A stretch of DNA of 64,000 bases from the NCBI RefSeq assembly GCF_035609205.1, contig NZ_CP141184.1, forward strand, positions 2,260,501-2,324,500. The letters run 5' to 3'. The position numbers were made by a program, and so were the translations under genes. Below, piece after piece: positions 8,454-17,220 of the stretch (its first letter is position 1; the number at the start of each line of letters is the position of its first letter). The DNA is from Hymenobacter sp. GOD-10R. GTDB lineage: Bacteria; Bacteroidota; Bacteroidia; Cytophagales; Hymenobacteraceae. The notes under the pieces are model-generated. The model did not search any database, was not told the DNA's origin, and saw only the letters and a list, made by a program, of their open reading frames with translations.

Positions 8454-10205
8454 CTATTGTTCGACGGGTAGCGCCCCGCCCTGCCAGCGCACGACTGGGT
8501 AGCGCAAGTGTGACTTCTCGTAGTACGGTGAGTGACGATACACAAAGTCGAGTTGGGCGGCACCATTTTTCGCAAACGTCGGGTCGGCTTGGCGGCGGGC
8601 CTCGAGCTGCTGACGCAACTGTGGGTCACGCTTGAGTAGCTCGGCAGCTAGGTCCTCAAAGATGTAATCGGAGAAGTATTCTTTCTGCTGCAAAATGCTG
8701 TCGAAGAAGCCCCAGGCGAAAAATGAGTCGGTGCCTTGAGGCTCCAGCGTCTCCACGAGGTAGCGCACGGCGGGCTGGTCGAGGTAGGCTACGTAGTCGC
8801 CCCGCCGGAAGGGTAGGGTTTGCTGCTCCGTGCGGAGTTTTACCTGGCTGTGCAAGTAGTGGCCTTCGTAGGGGCGCGGCGCGGTTTTGTAATCTTCCAC
8901 GTAGTATATGTCGGCGGTGAGCGTGGTGTCTCGGCGCAGGCGCTGTAAGCGCACGTTGCTAAGCCGCAACCGGTCGAGCACTTCGCCCCATGCCTGCGGA
9001 ATCAAATAAGCCACTGGGCGCCGCACCGTGGTGGTCGGCCGGTAGGTGTTATAGAACTTAACGGGCCGCGTGAAAGGCGCTTTGCGGTCGTATGATAAGC
9101 GCGGCTGCCCACTGACTTCGCTTGTTTTGGTGCGGCCCTCGTAGCCCCGGAAGTTTACCTGCTCCGCACTCGTGGTGTCGAGCCGCCACCCCAAGGGGAA
9201 GTCCATTTGGGCACGTAGCTGCTGCTCGGCCGTGGCGCGGGCCTGGGCTAGCTGCGCGGCGTCGCGGTGAGCTAGGTGAATTAGCAGATCCAGAAAATCA
9301 TATGTGGCGCGCACCCGCGGTGTGAAGGGCTTCCACATGTGCGTTTCGGTGATAAAGCCGATGGTGTTGAACAGCGTAGTGTAGCCTGTGGAGTAGCGTG
9401 GTGTTTCCAGGAAACCGCGCAAGCCGCTTTCGGGCGTGCGACCCTCAAAATCAACGTAAGGTGTTAGGGGCCACTTCTTCTTGCTCATGCCGCTGTACAA
9501 ATCCGGCAGCATAGTTTTCTGCAAGTACTGGCTCAGGGCAGGGTGCAGCTTGTCTTTCTGCGTATCAATGAGCGTCATGACGTACTGGTAATCGGCGCCG
9601 TTGGAGGTGTGCGTATCGACGAACAGGTCAGGTTGCCAGCGCTGAAAAAGCTGCGCAAAGGAGCGGGCATTGCGCGAATCTTCCTTGATGTAGTCGCGGT
9701 TCAGGTCCAGGTTGCGCGCGTTGCCGCGGAAGCCGTACTCGCGCGGGCCGTTCTGGTTGGCACGGCTCGTGGCCGAGCGGTTCAGCATGCCGTCGATGTT
9801 GTAGGCCGGAATAATCACTAGCGTGACGTTCTCTAGTTGCTGCCGCAGCTCTTTCTTCTGCACGTAATCGCGGGCCAGCATCATGGATGCATCGATGCCT
9901 TCTGGCTCGCCAGGGTGAATTCCATTCTGGATGAACACCACGCGCCGGTTCTTGCCGCGTACCGAAGCTGGGTCCGCGTCGCCGTCGATTGAAATAACTA
10001 CCTCGTGCAGATGCTGTCCGATGTCGGTCGGGCCCGCCTCGCGCATGCTGATTTCGGGGTACGCTGCATCGAGCTGCTGGTAATAGGCGATGCACTCAGC
10101 GTAGGTAGTGGTTGTGTTGCCGTCGCCTTTTTCGAAGGGCGTGCGCCAGTCAGTTTTAGGTGTTGGCGCAGCGGCAAGGAGCGTAGAAAGTAGAAGAGCG
10201 AGCAT
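8454..10205 (-). CDS. Exported M14-family zinc carboxypeptidase
   Basis: This 583-residue metallopeptidase should remove C-terminal residues or trim peptides outside the cytoplasm. A short signal peptide (MLALLLSTLLAAA) precedes the M14 domain. Zinc ligands are H97 and E100 (GIHPGEPEG) and H199 (FVDTHTSNG). NLNRDY and the block GFITETHMWKP follow. About 250 residues after the catalytic domain form an accessory region. The gene converges with the tandem family and has a TAGCTTTG box 24 bp upstream. The exact substrate is unknown. Confidence 0.88.
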   Translation of the reverse strand: MLALLLSTLLAAAPTPKTDWRTPFEKGDGNTTTTYAECIAYYQQLDAAYPEISMREAGPTDIGQHLHEVVISIDGDADPASVRGKNRRVVFIQNGIHPGEPEGIDASMMLARDYVQKKELRQQLENVTLVIIPAYNIDGMLNRSATSRANQNGPREYGFRGNARNLDLNRDYIKEDSRNARSFAQLFQRWQPDLFVDTHTSNGADYQYVMTLIDTQKDKLHPALSQYLQKTMLPDLYSGMSKKKWPLTPYVDFEGRTPESGLRGFLETPRYSTGYTTLFNTIGFITETHMWKPFTPRVRATYDFLDLLIHLAHRDAAQLAQARATAEQQLRAQMDFPLGWRLDTTSAEQVNFRGYEGRTKTSEVSGQPRLSYDRKAPFTRPVKFYNTYRPTTTVRRPVAYLIPQAWGEVLDRLRLSNVRLQRLRRDTTLTADIYYVEDYKTAPRPYEGHYLHSQVKLRTEQQTLPFRRGDYVAYLDQPAVRYLVETLEPQGTDSFFAWGFFDSILQQKEYFSDYIFEDLAAELLKRDPQLRQQLEARRQADPTFAKNGAAQLDFVYRHSPYYEKSHLRYPVVRWQGGALPVEQ

Positions 10206-10228
10206 GAAAGAAGTATAGGGCTAGGTTG

Positions 10229-10236
10229 CAAAGCTA
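10229..10236 (-). promoter_or_regulatory. Putative -7 promoter box for the M14 peptidase gene
   Basis: Read on the minus strand this is TAGCTTTG, a perfect match to the Bacteroidota -7 consensus TAnnTTTG, 24 bp from the start codon. No good -33 TTTG was found at the expected distance. Confidence 0.4.
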
Positions 10237-10313
10237 GGCCAGCGCCGGAATTTGCGACATACACCCGCGTTTCTCCGCAAAGAAAAGTAAGCTTAGGAAG
10301 CCATTAAGCACGC

Positions 10314-10751
10314 CTATTCCTCCCATTCAGGCTCAGGGGGGAATAGCAGCTGATCGACGCTGTACTTACCAGGGCCGGCGAAAAGTAGCCCTAGGAATAA
10401 AAAGGCCGCTTCCAGCGCATGCGAGTAGGTATTGAAGTCGTCACCTTTCATGACGTGCATGGCCGTAGCAATGATCATTGTGCCCAGTAGCAGGATGCAA
10501 GCAAAACGAAAAAACAACCCGAAAGCCAGCAGCTGCCCGCCAATAGCTTCCGCCGCCGCGGCCAAAAAGCCCCACATAACTGGCGCAGAGCTAATACCAA
10601 ACATACTCATTACGCCCCCGATTTCGGTCCATTTCTCTGGTCCCCCAATAAGCTTCGGATAGCCGTGAATGGAGAACATAATACCAATGCCAACGCGAAG
10701 CAGAAGCATACCTAGGTCGTGGGTGCGGTAACGATTTTCGAGCAAGGCCAT
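10314..10751 (-). CDS. DoxX family membrane protein
   Basis: This 145-residue polytopic inner-membrane protein of the DoxX/DoxD type has the family N-terminal motif DLGMLLLRVGIGIMFSIHGYPKL, with the conserved R and HG (residues about 12-34). It has about four transmembrane helices in total and GLFFRFACILLLGTMI near the middle. Relatives are linked to redox or sulfur stress and terpene-quinone contexts, but the role is usually not settled. It stands alone between genes on the same strand with gaps of about 100 bp. Confidence 0.88.
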   Translation of the reverse strand: MALLENRYRTHDLGMLLLRVGIGIMFSIHGYPKLIGGPEKWTEIGGVMSMFGISSAPVMWGFLAAAAEAIGGQLLAFGLFFRFACILLLGTMIIATAMHVMKGDDFNTYSHALEAAFLFLGLLFAGPGKYSVDQLLFPPEPEWEE

Positions 10752-10853
10752 CGTAATTTACAAGGGGTGGAATTTGGGTGAAAGCGGAAAAGAGTCGGGT
10801 GCGGGCGAGTTGTGAGCTAGGGTTTTTGGGCACCAGCCACGGTAAGGAGCTGC

Positions 10854-11519
10854 TTAAAAAAGAATGACGCCCTTGATACGCGTAGCCGTCGGTATTTCGG
10901 CGGTAGCCATATCGCTGGGGTGCTTGGCGGGCAAGGAATTTTCATCGAGTAGCCACGCCATGCGCGTCTGGCGCGACACGGCCGCGAAGCCTTCCGGCGT
11001 CATGCGCACCCGCGAGAGGCCAAAGGCTTGGCGAGCCACCCCAAACGGCGAACCTACCCCAATGCCTTCGCCCGTACGGTACTGTGGATCGGTGATGATG
11101 ATACGGCGCAAGCGAAAGCCTTTTTGCTCACTGCCAGCCATTTCGAGGATCGTAACGGGGGCGCTAGGTTGTTGCGCATCGCGCATTTCATACGCCGGGT
11201 ACGTGCTGTCGCCCACGGTACGCGTGATTTTATGAAGCTGCTCGGCCGATACACGCGACAGCAGCAGTTTCTCAGGCATCCGGATGAGCAAGCGCCCTGC
11301 TTGTCCTGGGCTGAGTAGGTGCAGGGAGTCGGCTACGTTGGGGTTGGCGGCAATGCGCTGCGCGGCGGCCGAAGGATCGGTAGCGGTGGAGTTGCCTGCA
11401 AATGGAGTATCGCCACTGGAAGCTGCGGGCGAACGGTTATCAGAAGAATTGCAACCAACAAGAGCGACTAGCAGCAACAGCGCACCAACGGCAGATCGGG
11501 GAGAAGCTAGGTGTTTCAT
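10854..11519 (-). CDS. Hypothetical lipoprotein
   Basis: Function not recognised. The 221-residue product starts with a lipoprotein signal peptide whose lipobox LVGC places the lipidated cysteine near residue 23. A Ser/Asn/Asp-rich linker follows (about 24-45). The rest (residues 55-221) is a soluble domain without a motif I know. It includes DSLHLLSPGQAGRLLIRMPEKLLLS and GVGSPFGVARQAFGLSRVR (quoted in part). It is probably anchored in a membrane and faces the periplasm. It is transcribed away from surE, and the divergent gap is 123 bp. Confidence 0.7.
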   Translation of the reverse strand: MKHLASPRSAVGALLLLVALVGCNSSDNRSPAASSGDTPFAGNSTATDPSAAAQRIAANPNVADSLHLLSPGQAGRLLIRMPEKLLLSRVSAEQLHKITRTVGDSTYPAYEMRDAQQPSAPVTILEMAGSEQKGFRLRRIIITDPQYRTGEGIGVGSPFGVARQAFGLSRVRMTPEGFAAVSRQTRMAWLLDENSLPAKHPSDMATAEIPTATRIKGVILF

Positions 11520-11642
11520 GTTGTGCAGTACGGCACAGGCTAGCTCCTCGTTGAGGCGGGCACCGGGTAATCAAAACTTTACGTCCGCAACTCGTTGGCT
11601 TCCGTACCTTGACCTAGGTTTTTATCACTAAAACATAAGCTT

Positions 11643-12518
11643 GTGACTGCTAAATCTCGCAAACCGCTGATTCTAATTTCAAACGATGATGGTATCACTG
11701 CGCCGGGCATTGCCGTGCTGGTGCGCGTGATGAAGCGTATTGGCGAAGTAGTGGTAGTGGCGCCCGATTCGCCGCAGTCGGGTATGGGGCACGCCATTAC
11801 CATCGGCAACCCCTTGCGCCTCGACCCAAGCACTATCTTCGACGACATCGAGGCCTACGAGTGCAGCGGCACGCCCGCCGACTGCGTGAAGCTAGCCAAG
11901 CACTTCGTGCTGCGCGACCGACAAGCCGATCTGGTGGTGTCGGGCATTAATCATGGCTCCAATTCTTCCGTGAACGTGCTGTACTCGGGCACTATGTCGG
12001 CGGCCATTGAGGCCGCAATTGAAGGATTGCCCGCCATTGGTTTTTCGCTCTGTGACTACGGTCACTTAGCCGATTTCTCCCATATCGAGGAGTGGGTAGA
12101 GCACCTCACACGCCAGGCCTTGGAGCATGGCATCCCAACGGGTACCGCGCTGAACATCAACTTCCCTAAAAAGTCGGAAAACCTTATTGCTGGGGCGCGT
12201 ATTTGCCGGCAGGCACGAGCTAAGTGGCAGGAAGAGTTTGACCTGCGCTACGATCCTTACCAGCGCCCTTACTATTGGTTAATCGGTAACTTCGTGAACG
12301 AAGACAAAGGCGAAGATACCGACGAATGGGCGCTGGCGCACAACTACATTTCCGTGGTGCCCTGCCAATACGATCTGACGGCCCAGCACGGTTTGCCCCA
12401 GCTCAACGAGCAGTGGACCTTATCCCTTGATGCTACCCAACCGGCCGACAATCCTGTGCACGAGGAAGCAGCCACCGATGCAGTGCTGCCCGCCAAAAGC
12501 AAGAAAAAGCAGAAGTAG
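11643..12518 (+). CDS. surE: 5'/3'-nucleotidase SurE
   Basis: This 291-residue SurE phosphatase removes phosphate from nucleoside 5'- and 3'-monophosphates, and from short polyphosphate in some relatives, using a divalent metal. The family core is intact: LISNDDGITAPG with metal ligands D15 and D16, PDSPQSGMGHAIT and VSGINHGSNSS. The product is a little longer than the usual roughly 250 residues because of a C-terminal Lys/Ala-rich tail (AKSKKKQK). The GTG at 11643 is used as start, and TACCTTG, one base short of a -7 box, lies upstream. It ends at a strong terminator. Confidence 0.95.
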   Translation: MTAKSRKPLILISNDDGITAPGIAVLVRVMKRIGEVVVVAPDSPQSGMGHAITIGNPLRLDPSTIFDDIEAYECSGTPADCVKLAKHFVLRDRQADLVVSGINHGSNSSVNVLYSGTMSAAIEAAIEGLPAIGFSLCDYGHLADFSHIEEWVEHLTRQALEHGIPTGTALNINFPKKSENLIAGARICRQARAKWQEEFDLRYDPYQRPYYWLIGNFVNEDKGEDTDEWALAHNYISVVPCQYDLTAQHGLPQLNEQWTLSLDATQPADNPVHEEAATDAVLPAKSKKKQK

Positions 12519-12609
12519 CAGGCGCAAGTACTCGATGAAAAAGTGTGGTGGGCTGGGGTAAACTGCTGAACAAGTGGTTATGTACCGGTTCAACGACGTA
12601 GTGAAAAAC

Positions 12610-12642
12610 AAAAAAGGCCAGCTGCATAGCTGGCCTTTTTTT
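12610..12642 (+). terminator. Terminator after surE
   Basis: A stem of AAAAAAGGCCAGCT paired with AGCTGGCCTTTTTT around the four-base loop GCAT is followed by more T. It lies between surE and the converging small gene and could serve both strands. Confidence 0.85.
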
Positions 12643-12655
12643 CGGAGATGTTAGT

Positions 12656-12904
12656 TTATAATTGGTCGTTGGCGGTTGGTTTTACAACCAAGACACGTTT
12701 AGGACGGCGAGCAGTGGCCGATTTATGGATGCGGCTGTGCTGCTGCAATACCGCAAAGTGGCTTGTTAGAGCTACTTGTTGCCTCAGGATAGCCGCTTTC
12801 TTGGTCGACAATAGGTAGACAAGTAGCCCGAGGAGTAACAGCAGGGCAGTGAACAGCAACGTGAAGTACGACCTGCGAGAAGAAGAGACTAATCGGGTGG
12901 GCAT
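12656..12904 (-). CDS. Hypothetical small membrane protein
   Basis: The predicted 82-residue protein has a basic start (MPTRLVSSSRRSY), one strong transmembrane helix (about 13-31) and a basic tail ending in PKRVLVVKPTANDQL. No family was recognised. It lies upstream of the shared terminator and downstream of the histidine kinase gene, on the same strand. A TACTTTCG sequence, one base off a -7 box, sits right before the start. It could be a small regulator of the kinase or a chance reading frame. Confidence 0.45.
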   Translation of the reverse strand: MPTRLVSSSRRSYFTLLFTALLLLLGLLVYLLSTKKAAILRQQVALTSHFAVLQQHSRIHKSATARRPKRVLVVKPTANDQL

Positions 12905-12977
12905 AGCCCGAAAGTAGGCCCATCAACATGAATTCAGAGTGAAAATGCTGGCGTTCCTGTTGCAAGCCAGCAGGAAG

Positions 12978-14318
12978 CTAGCTGAATAGTAGAGCGAACG
13001 TAGTTCCCTTTCCCACAACAGACTCCACGACCAGCTCGGCGCGGTGGAATTCGGCAATCGTTTTGGCGATGGGTAAGCCTAGGCCGTAGCCCTCCGGCGA
13101 GGCCCCACCCTTGTGGAAGCGCCGGAATCGGTCGAACAGATGCGGGATGTTTTCGGGCGCGATGCCAGGACCGGTGTCAGTGACGGCGAGGCGGTAGCCG
13201 CCTTCGGGGCGCGTCTTCCCCTGGATAATAATGTCGCCGCCCCAGTTATTGTACTTAATGGCGTTGCTAATCAGGTTGAATAGCAGTGTAAACAGCAGCG
13301 TGCGGTTGGCTGCCGGCAGCACATAATCAGGCTGAAGCTCTTCTAGCAACCGAATTTCACGTTGCGCCAAGCGGTCCTCTAGCTCATTGATGACGTCGGC
13401 TAGCACGGTAGCTACCGACACCGATTCGTCGCGCAGATACTGCTCATTTTCGATGTTGGCGATGAGCAGCAGTGTCTTTACCGTATTGCGCAGCCGATAG
13501 AGCGTCTTCTGCGAGTCTACGATCTTGAGCGAATGAGCCTCATTCAGTTCCGGGTCTTGCAGCATGTTCTCGAAGCGCGACTGCAAAATGCTGACGGGCG
13601 TGAGTAGCTCGTGCGACACGTTCGACATGAACTCCCGCTCCTTTTCAAAGGCCGATTGAATCTGGCGCATCATGCGCGAGAGGCTGGTGTCGAGGCGCCG
13701 GAAGTCGATGGTGTCCGTCGGAATGGCTTCGAAGGAAAACACCGACGGATGGTGCACGCCGCGCAGCTTGCGCTGAATGAGCTCCCGCAGGGGTCGCAAC
13801 AGGTAATGCACAAAGGCCGCGTCGGTGAGAATAGTAAGCAGCGCTCCCACAATCAGCACCCACAGCGCGGTGCTGCGCAGCGTAGCCGTAAGCAGCTCCA
13901 CCGTCGCTAGGCTGCTCCCGATTTCGAGGTGATAGGTGCGAGTGCCGCGGTTTGGCAGCGTATAACTCAGAATTCGAAAGTCCTCAATCTCATTATCTAC
14001 CTGCCGCGTTTCGTCGAAGATGCGAATGACACCCGGGTGACTCGCCCGGGTAGCAATAGGAGTGAGGGTGATGTATTCTTGCTTGAGAAGGTTGTAGTCG
14101 GCGTAGGCTTCGTCGTGCTCGGTGCGCACAAAGGCCGTGATACCGTCGCGCCGAATCAGGTTGAGCACCTCGCCCATCTTCTCGTGCAGGCGCTGATCGG
14201 TGTGCGAAATAGCCACCCGGCTCACCACCGGCGGAATCACTAAGGCCCCCGTCAGCAGCAGTAGCAGCTTCGATAAAGCGTTGAACAAGGCCAATTTGGC
14301 CTCCAGGCGCATCTTCAC
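12978..14318 (-). CDS. Sensor histidine kinase
   Basis: This 446-residue membrane kinase is expected to phosphorylate the response regulator encoded at 14891-15577. It has transmembrane helices near 11-33 and 150-172 with a periplasmic sensor of about 115 residues between them. A linker leads to a HisKA domain with the phospho-accepting H236 (NVSHELLTP, a variant of the usual SHELRTP). The HATPase domain has the N box (NLISNAIKYN), VTDTGPGIAPENI and a G2 box YGLGLPIAK. The ligand is unknown. The gene is separated from the regulator gene by an opposite-strand gene flanked by repeats. Confidence 0.93.
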   Translation of the reverse strand: MKMRLEAKLALFNALSKLLLLLTGALVIPPVVSRVAISHTDQRLHEKMGEVLNLIRRDGITAFVRTEHDEAYADYNLLKQEYITLTPIATRASHPGVIRIFDETRQVDNEIEDFRILSYTLPNRGTRTYHLEIGSSLATVELLTATLRSTALWVLIVGALLTILTDAAFVHYLLRPLRELIQRKLRGVHHPSVFSFEAIPTDTIDFRRLDTSLSRMMRQIQSAFEKEREFMSNVSHELLTPVSILQSRFENMLQDPELNEAHSLKIVDSQKTLYRLRNTVKTLLLIANIENEQYLRDESVSVATVLADVINELEDRLAQREIRLLEELQPDYVLPAANRTLLFTLLFNLISNAIKYNNWGGDIIIQGKTRPEGGYRLAVTDTGPGIAPENIPHLFDRFRRFHKGGASPEGYGLGLPIAKTIAEFHRAELVVESVVGKGTTFALLFS

Positions 14319-14334
14319 TTCGCTTTGCTCTGTT

Positions 14335-14363
14335 GAGTGACTGAGTGACTGAGCGACTGAGTG
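14335..14363. repeat. 8-mer-word repeat (type A), single arm
   Basis: Nearly four direct copies of TGACTGAG lie just upstream of the histidine kinase start, with no inverted partner close by. The matching inverted arms lie on the far side of the four-helix-bundle gene at 14842-14897. Confidence 0.7.
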
Positions 14364-14457
14364 CGAAAAATCCTGTCCTTCTTATTAATTGCTATTTGAT
14401 GCATAAACTATTCGTCGGCTTGATTTTGGAGTTTGAACAAAGATCAATGTACAAGCT

Positions 14458-14841
14458 ATGACATTCTTTGAGCACTCTAGTAGTACAAAAGCTGAGCAGA
14501 ACGAAGCATTTCGGGTACGTACCAAAGCTGCCGCTTTACGCGTTATTCGATTATATCAACAACTACCGCGCAGCGGAGAAGCAGAAATACTTGGTAAGCA
14601 GTTACTACGAAGTGCTACCTCTGTAGCAGCCAACTACCGAGCTGCCTGTCGCGGGCGTTCGGCCGCTGAGTTCTTTGCAAAGCTTAGTATTTGCGTCGAA
14701 GAAGCAGATGAAGTGCAACTCTGGTTGGAGCTATTAGGCGATGCCGGCATTGTTCCGAAAGCTCGCCTAGTTGAGTTAGAAAAGGAATACGCTGAAATCT
14801 TAATCGTCTTAGCAAAAGCCCGAAAAACAGCTTCGCACTAA
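14458..14841 (+). CDS. Four-helix-bundle protein (23S rRNA intervening-sequence protein family)
   Basis: This 127-residue, all-helical protein matches the S23/four-helix-bundle family. It has a helix with FRVRTKAAALRVIRLYQQLP, the conserved GKQLLRSATSVAANYRAAC (residues about 46-64), GRSAAEFFAKLSICVEEADE and a final helix with LEKEYAEILIVLAKA. Family members occur in 23S rRNA intervening sequences and, as Avd, in diversity-generating retroelements. Most free-standing copies have no assigned role. I see no reverse transcriptase or variable repeat here. The gene lies on the opposite strand between a response regulator and its histidine kinase and is flanked by type A repeats, which suggests it was inserted there. 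Confidence 0.85.
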   Translation: MTFFEHSSSTKAEQNEAFRVRTKAAALRVIRLYQQLPRSGEAEILGKQLLRSATSVAANYRAACRGRSAAEFFAKLSICVEEADEVQLWLELLGDAGIVPKARLVELEKEYAEILIVLAKARKTASH

Positions 14842-14897
14842 AGAGTGACTGAGTGGCTTCGCACTGAGTGACGTTCAACGATTCACTCAGTCACTCT
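14842..14897. repeat. 8-mer-word palindromic repeat (type A), copy 3
   Basis: The left arm (14842-14871), the core CGTTCAACGA (14872-14881) and the right arm TTCACTCAGTCACTCT (14882-14897) form a hairpin. It starts one base after the four-helix-bundle stop codon and overlaps the last bases of the response regulator gene. The repeat thus supplies the regulator's stop codon region. Confidence 0.75.
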
Positions 14898-15577
14898 GCT
14901 GAAGCTACTCGGTACCCGATGCCGCGCACTGTTTCCAGGAAATCGGCGGGGGCAAAGTGACCTAGCTTTTTGCGGATGTTCTTGATGTGCACGTCGATGT
15001 AGTTCGAGTCGGAATCGTCTTCCAGCACGTTGCCCCACAGGTGTTCGCCGAGTTGCAGGCGCGTGAGTACGCGGTTTTTGTGCAGTAATAGGTAGTGCAG
15101 CAGGTCGAACTCCTTCTTGGTGAGCGGGACTTCGGCGCCTTCGTAGCGCAAGGTGCGACCCGTCACGTCGAGGTGGAAGCCGTTGCCGAATACCATTTCC
15201 TGGCGCTTCAACCCAAACTTTAGTCGTGTGATGGCCTGCATGCGGCTCAGCAGCTCCAGCAAAGAGAACGGCTTGGGTAGATAGTCATCGGCACCTAGGT
15301 CGAGGCCTTTGATACGGTCGTCGATGGCGCCGCGGGCGGTCAGGATGATGAACGAGGCTTCCTGGCGCTCGTTCTGCTTAGCTTCGCGCAGCAGTTGCAG
15401 TCCGTCGCCATCCGGCAGACCTAGGTCGAGCAGCACGAAGTCGTAGCTGTTTACAAAGATTTTCTCGGAGGCTTCAGCAAAGGTGAAAGCCGAGTCACAG
15501 AGGTACTGTGCCTGGATCAGAAACTGCCGCACTTCCTGGTGCAGGCTTCTTTCGTCTTCTACAATGAGAACGTGCAT
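14891..15577 (-). CDS. OmpR-family response regulator
   Basis: This 228-residue DNA-binding regulator is the likely partner of the kinase at 12978-14318. The receiver domain (1-~115) starts MHVLIVEDE with acidic residues E7, D8 and E9, the phospho-acceptor D51 (FVLLDLGLPDGDG) and a later conserved K in DYLPKPFS. The C-terminal winged helix (~125-225) has LTKKEFDLLHYLLLHKN and VDVHIKNIRKKLG-type sequence. The ATG at 15577 is chosen over an upstream in-frame ATG because it begins the receiver fold. The gene's 3' end lies in a type A repeat. Confidence 0.94.
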   Translation of the reverse strand: MHVLIVEDERSLHQEVRQFLIQAQYLCDSAFTFAEASEKIFVNSYDFVLLDLGLPDGDGLQLLREAKQNERQEASFIILTARGAIDDRIKGLDLGADDYLPKPFSLLELLSRMQAITRLKFGLKRQEMVFGNGFHLDVTGRTLRYEGAEVPLTKKEFDLLHYLLLHKNRVLTRLQLGEHLWGNVLEDDSDSNYIDVHIKNIRKKLGHFAPADFLETVRGIGYRVASAE

Positions 15578-15672
15578 GACAATGGCGGGATGAGCGGCGT
15601 AGAAATCGGTAGGGAGAGATAGACAATGCAACAATACAAAACCCTGCCTGAAGAGTCTATGAAGGCTAACGT

Positions 15673-16332
15673 TTACGGCTGCCCAAGCTGGCGTAAAGTT
15701 TCGGTGTGCAGCGCGTGCTTGCCAGCAAAGCGAATAACTTCGGGCTCAATGCCGTAGCTGCGCAAAAATGTAAGCTGCTTTTTCAGTTCTTCCGCACTAA
15801 CAAACGGGTCATCATCGCCACAAACCACCGTAACCAGAAATTGATGCAGCAAATGCGTGCCCACCTCCACGTCCATATCGGGCGGAAAAGCGCCGGCCCA
15901 CAAAATCAGCCGCGCCGGCCGAAACGAAGCTTGCGTCAACCAGCGGCTGACGGTAGCGGCACCTTGCGAGAAACCTAGCACGGTGACTGCAACCTCGGGC
16001 GGACACAAGGTTAGGATCTTGGTGGCCAGTTGGTTCAGATAACTTACGTAATCCGCTATTTCCGTTAGTCTGTCTTCCCTTGTCATCCAGGTAGCCCCAA
16101 TCCGGCCGCTCGTGCCGTTGAGGTAGAACTTCGATAAGCCTTCCGGGGCGACAATGACCAGGGTAGGATCGGCTTCCGCCAGAAAGGCAAAATGTCGGAT
16201 AAAGTAGGCCGCGAGCTGCCCGTAGCCATGGGCCACAAACCACACACGCCGCGTAGCCGCCGACAGTTCGCCGAGCTGAAAATAACGTGCTGAGCGACTG
16301 ACAATGAGATGGTTTTCTTGCGCAGCAGGCAT
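15673..16332 (-). CDS. Alpha/beta hydrolase (phospholipase/carboxylesterase type)
   Basis: This 219-residue cytoplasmic serine hydrolase resembles the YpfH and carboxylesterase/thioesterase group. Visible features are VAHGYGQLA near residue 34, the nucleophile elbow GFSQGAATV (about residue 120), an acid in VVCGDDDPFVS and a histidine in FAGKHALH near the end. There is no signal peptide. The gene follows the response regulator on the same strand after a 95-bp gap, so it is probably a separate unit. The ester substrate is unknown. Confidence 0.85.
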   Translation of the reverse strand: MPAAQENHLIVSRSARYFQLGELSAATRRVWFVAHGYGQLAAYFIRHFAFLAEADPTLVIVAPEGLSKFYLNGTSGRIGATWMTREDRLTEIADYVSYLNQLATKILTLCPPEVAVTVLGFSQGAATVSRWLTQASFRPARLILWAGAFPPDMDVEVGTHLLHQFLVTVVCGDDDPFVSAEELKKQLTFLRSYGIEPEVIRFAGKHALHTETLRQLGQP

Positions 16333-16452
16333 AAGAAGAAGTATTGCGCGAAACGCAGTTAAAGCTAGCCCGCGTCCGCTGGGCTGACGGCTGAACGCTA
16401 TCAGGCAGCGGCGCGGGCTGTGCTCCGCGAAACTTGGAGCAGCTAGACCTAG

Positions 16453-16944
16453 CTATTCTCGCGGAGGCAAATTCTCTTTCGTGAACTGAAACGGCAGCAA
16501 GTCGGCCAAGGAGCGGAAGCGGTAGATGGTATCATCGGGGCCGAGCAGCAGCAGCGGAATTGGCTGGCCCTGACGTACTTCGTAGTCCGTCATGACTTGG
16601 CGGCAGGCGCCGCAGGGCATTCCTACCACGAAGTCGCCATTCTTGGGGCGCGCCGCTACGGCCATACCAACGATGCGGCGCTCTGGCTGGCTAACGGCCA
16701 AGCCAAACATGGCGGTGCGCTCGGCACAAAGCCCAGAGGGGTAGGCAGGGTTTTCTTGATTGTTGCCTTGAAAAACGGAACCGTCGTCGAGAAGGAGCGC
16801 GGCGCCCACGTGAAACTGCGAGAAGGGCGCGTATGCATTGTTCGTAGCAGCACGAGCTTGCTGCCAGGTAAGAGCCTCGTCGGGGGTGAGTTCGGCGGGG
16901 GAAAGGACGTCGACCTGAATGGTCACGTTAAGTAATTGAGCCAT
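16453..16944 (-). CDS. cdd: Cytidine deaminase
   Basis: This 163-residue enzyme deaminates cytidine and deoxycytidine to uridine forms in pyrimidine salvage. Its zinc site is visible as C73-A-E75 (LCAERTA) and C111/C114 (PCGACRQ), with the substrate loop APFSQFHVGAAL (about 39-50). The ATG at 16944 (MAQLLNVTIQ) is preferred over the longer frame start at 17034. The extra 30 residues have no family counterpart and include a chance hydrophobic run. Length fits the homotetrameric class. Confidence 0.94.
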   Translation of the reverse strand: MAQLLNVTIQVDVLSPAELTPDEALTWQQARAATNNAYAPFSQFHVGAALLLDDGSVFQGNNQENPAYPSGLCAERTAMFGLAVSQPERRIVGMAVAARPKNGDFVVGMPCGACRQVMTDYEVRQGQPIPLLLLGPDDTIYRFRSLADLLPFQFTKENLPPRE

Positions 16945-17220
16945 TGCTGCGGATAAGAATAAAAAGCTAGTCCAGGCACCCAACGGCAGCCCCGACAGCG
17001 TGAGGGGGCGGTGAATGTACGTTGCATTTATCATATAATCATTACCTCTCCCAATAATTGGCAGACGGCTAGCTGCCCTACCTAGGGGGCAAGAGAAATA
17101 GCTTACGCCAAGGCGCGATAGTGCCCACTGTGTTCGTTACGCTGATTTTAGCGATTATTGACCGCTAAGCATCCTTGCATGGCTGATAGCAAGAGTTAAC
17201 CGATACCTGATACTTGATAT

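Noticed and set aside
14458..14841. Avd of a diversity-generating retroelement
   Set aside because: The fold family fits, but there is no reverse transcriptase, template repeat or variable target gene in the region.
14335..14897. CRISPR array from the repeated TGACTGAG words
   Set aside because: The unit is 8 bp, tandem and without unique spacers, and no cas gene is near.
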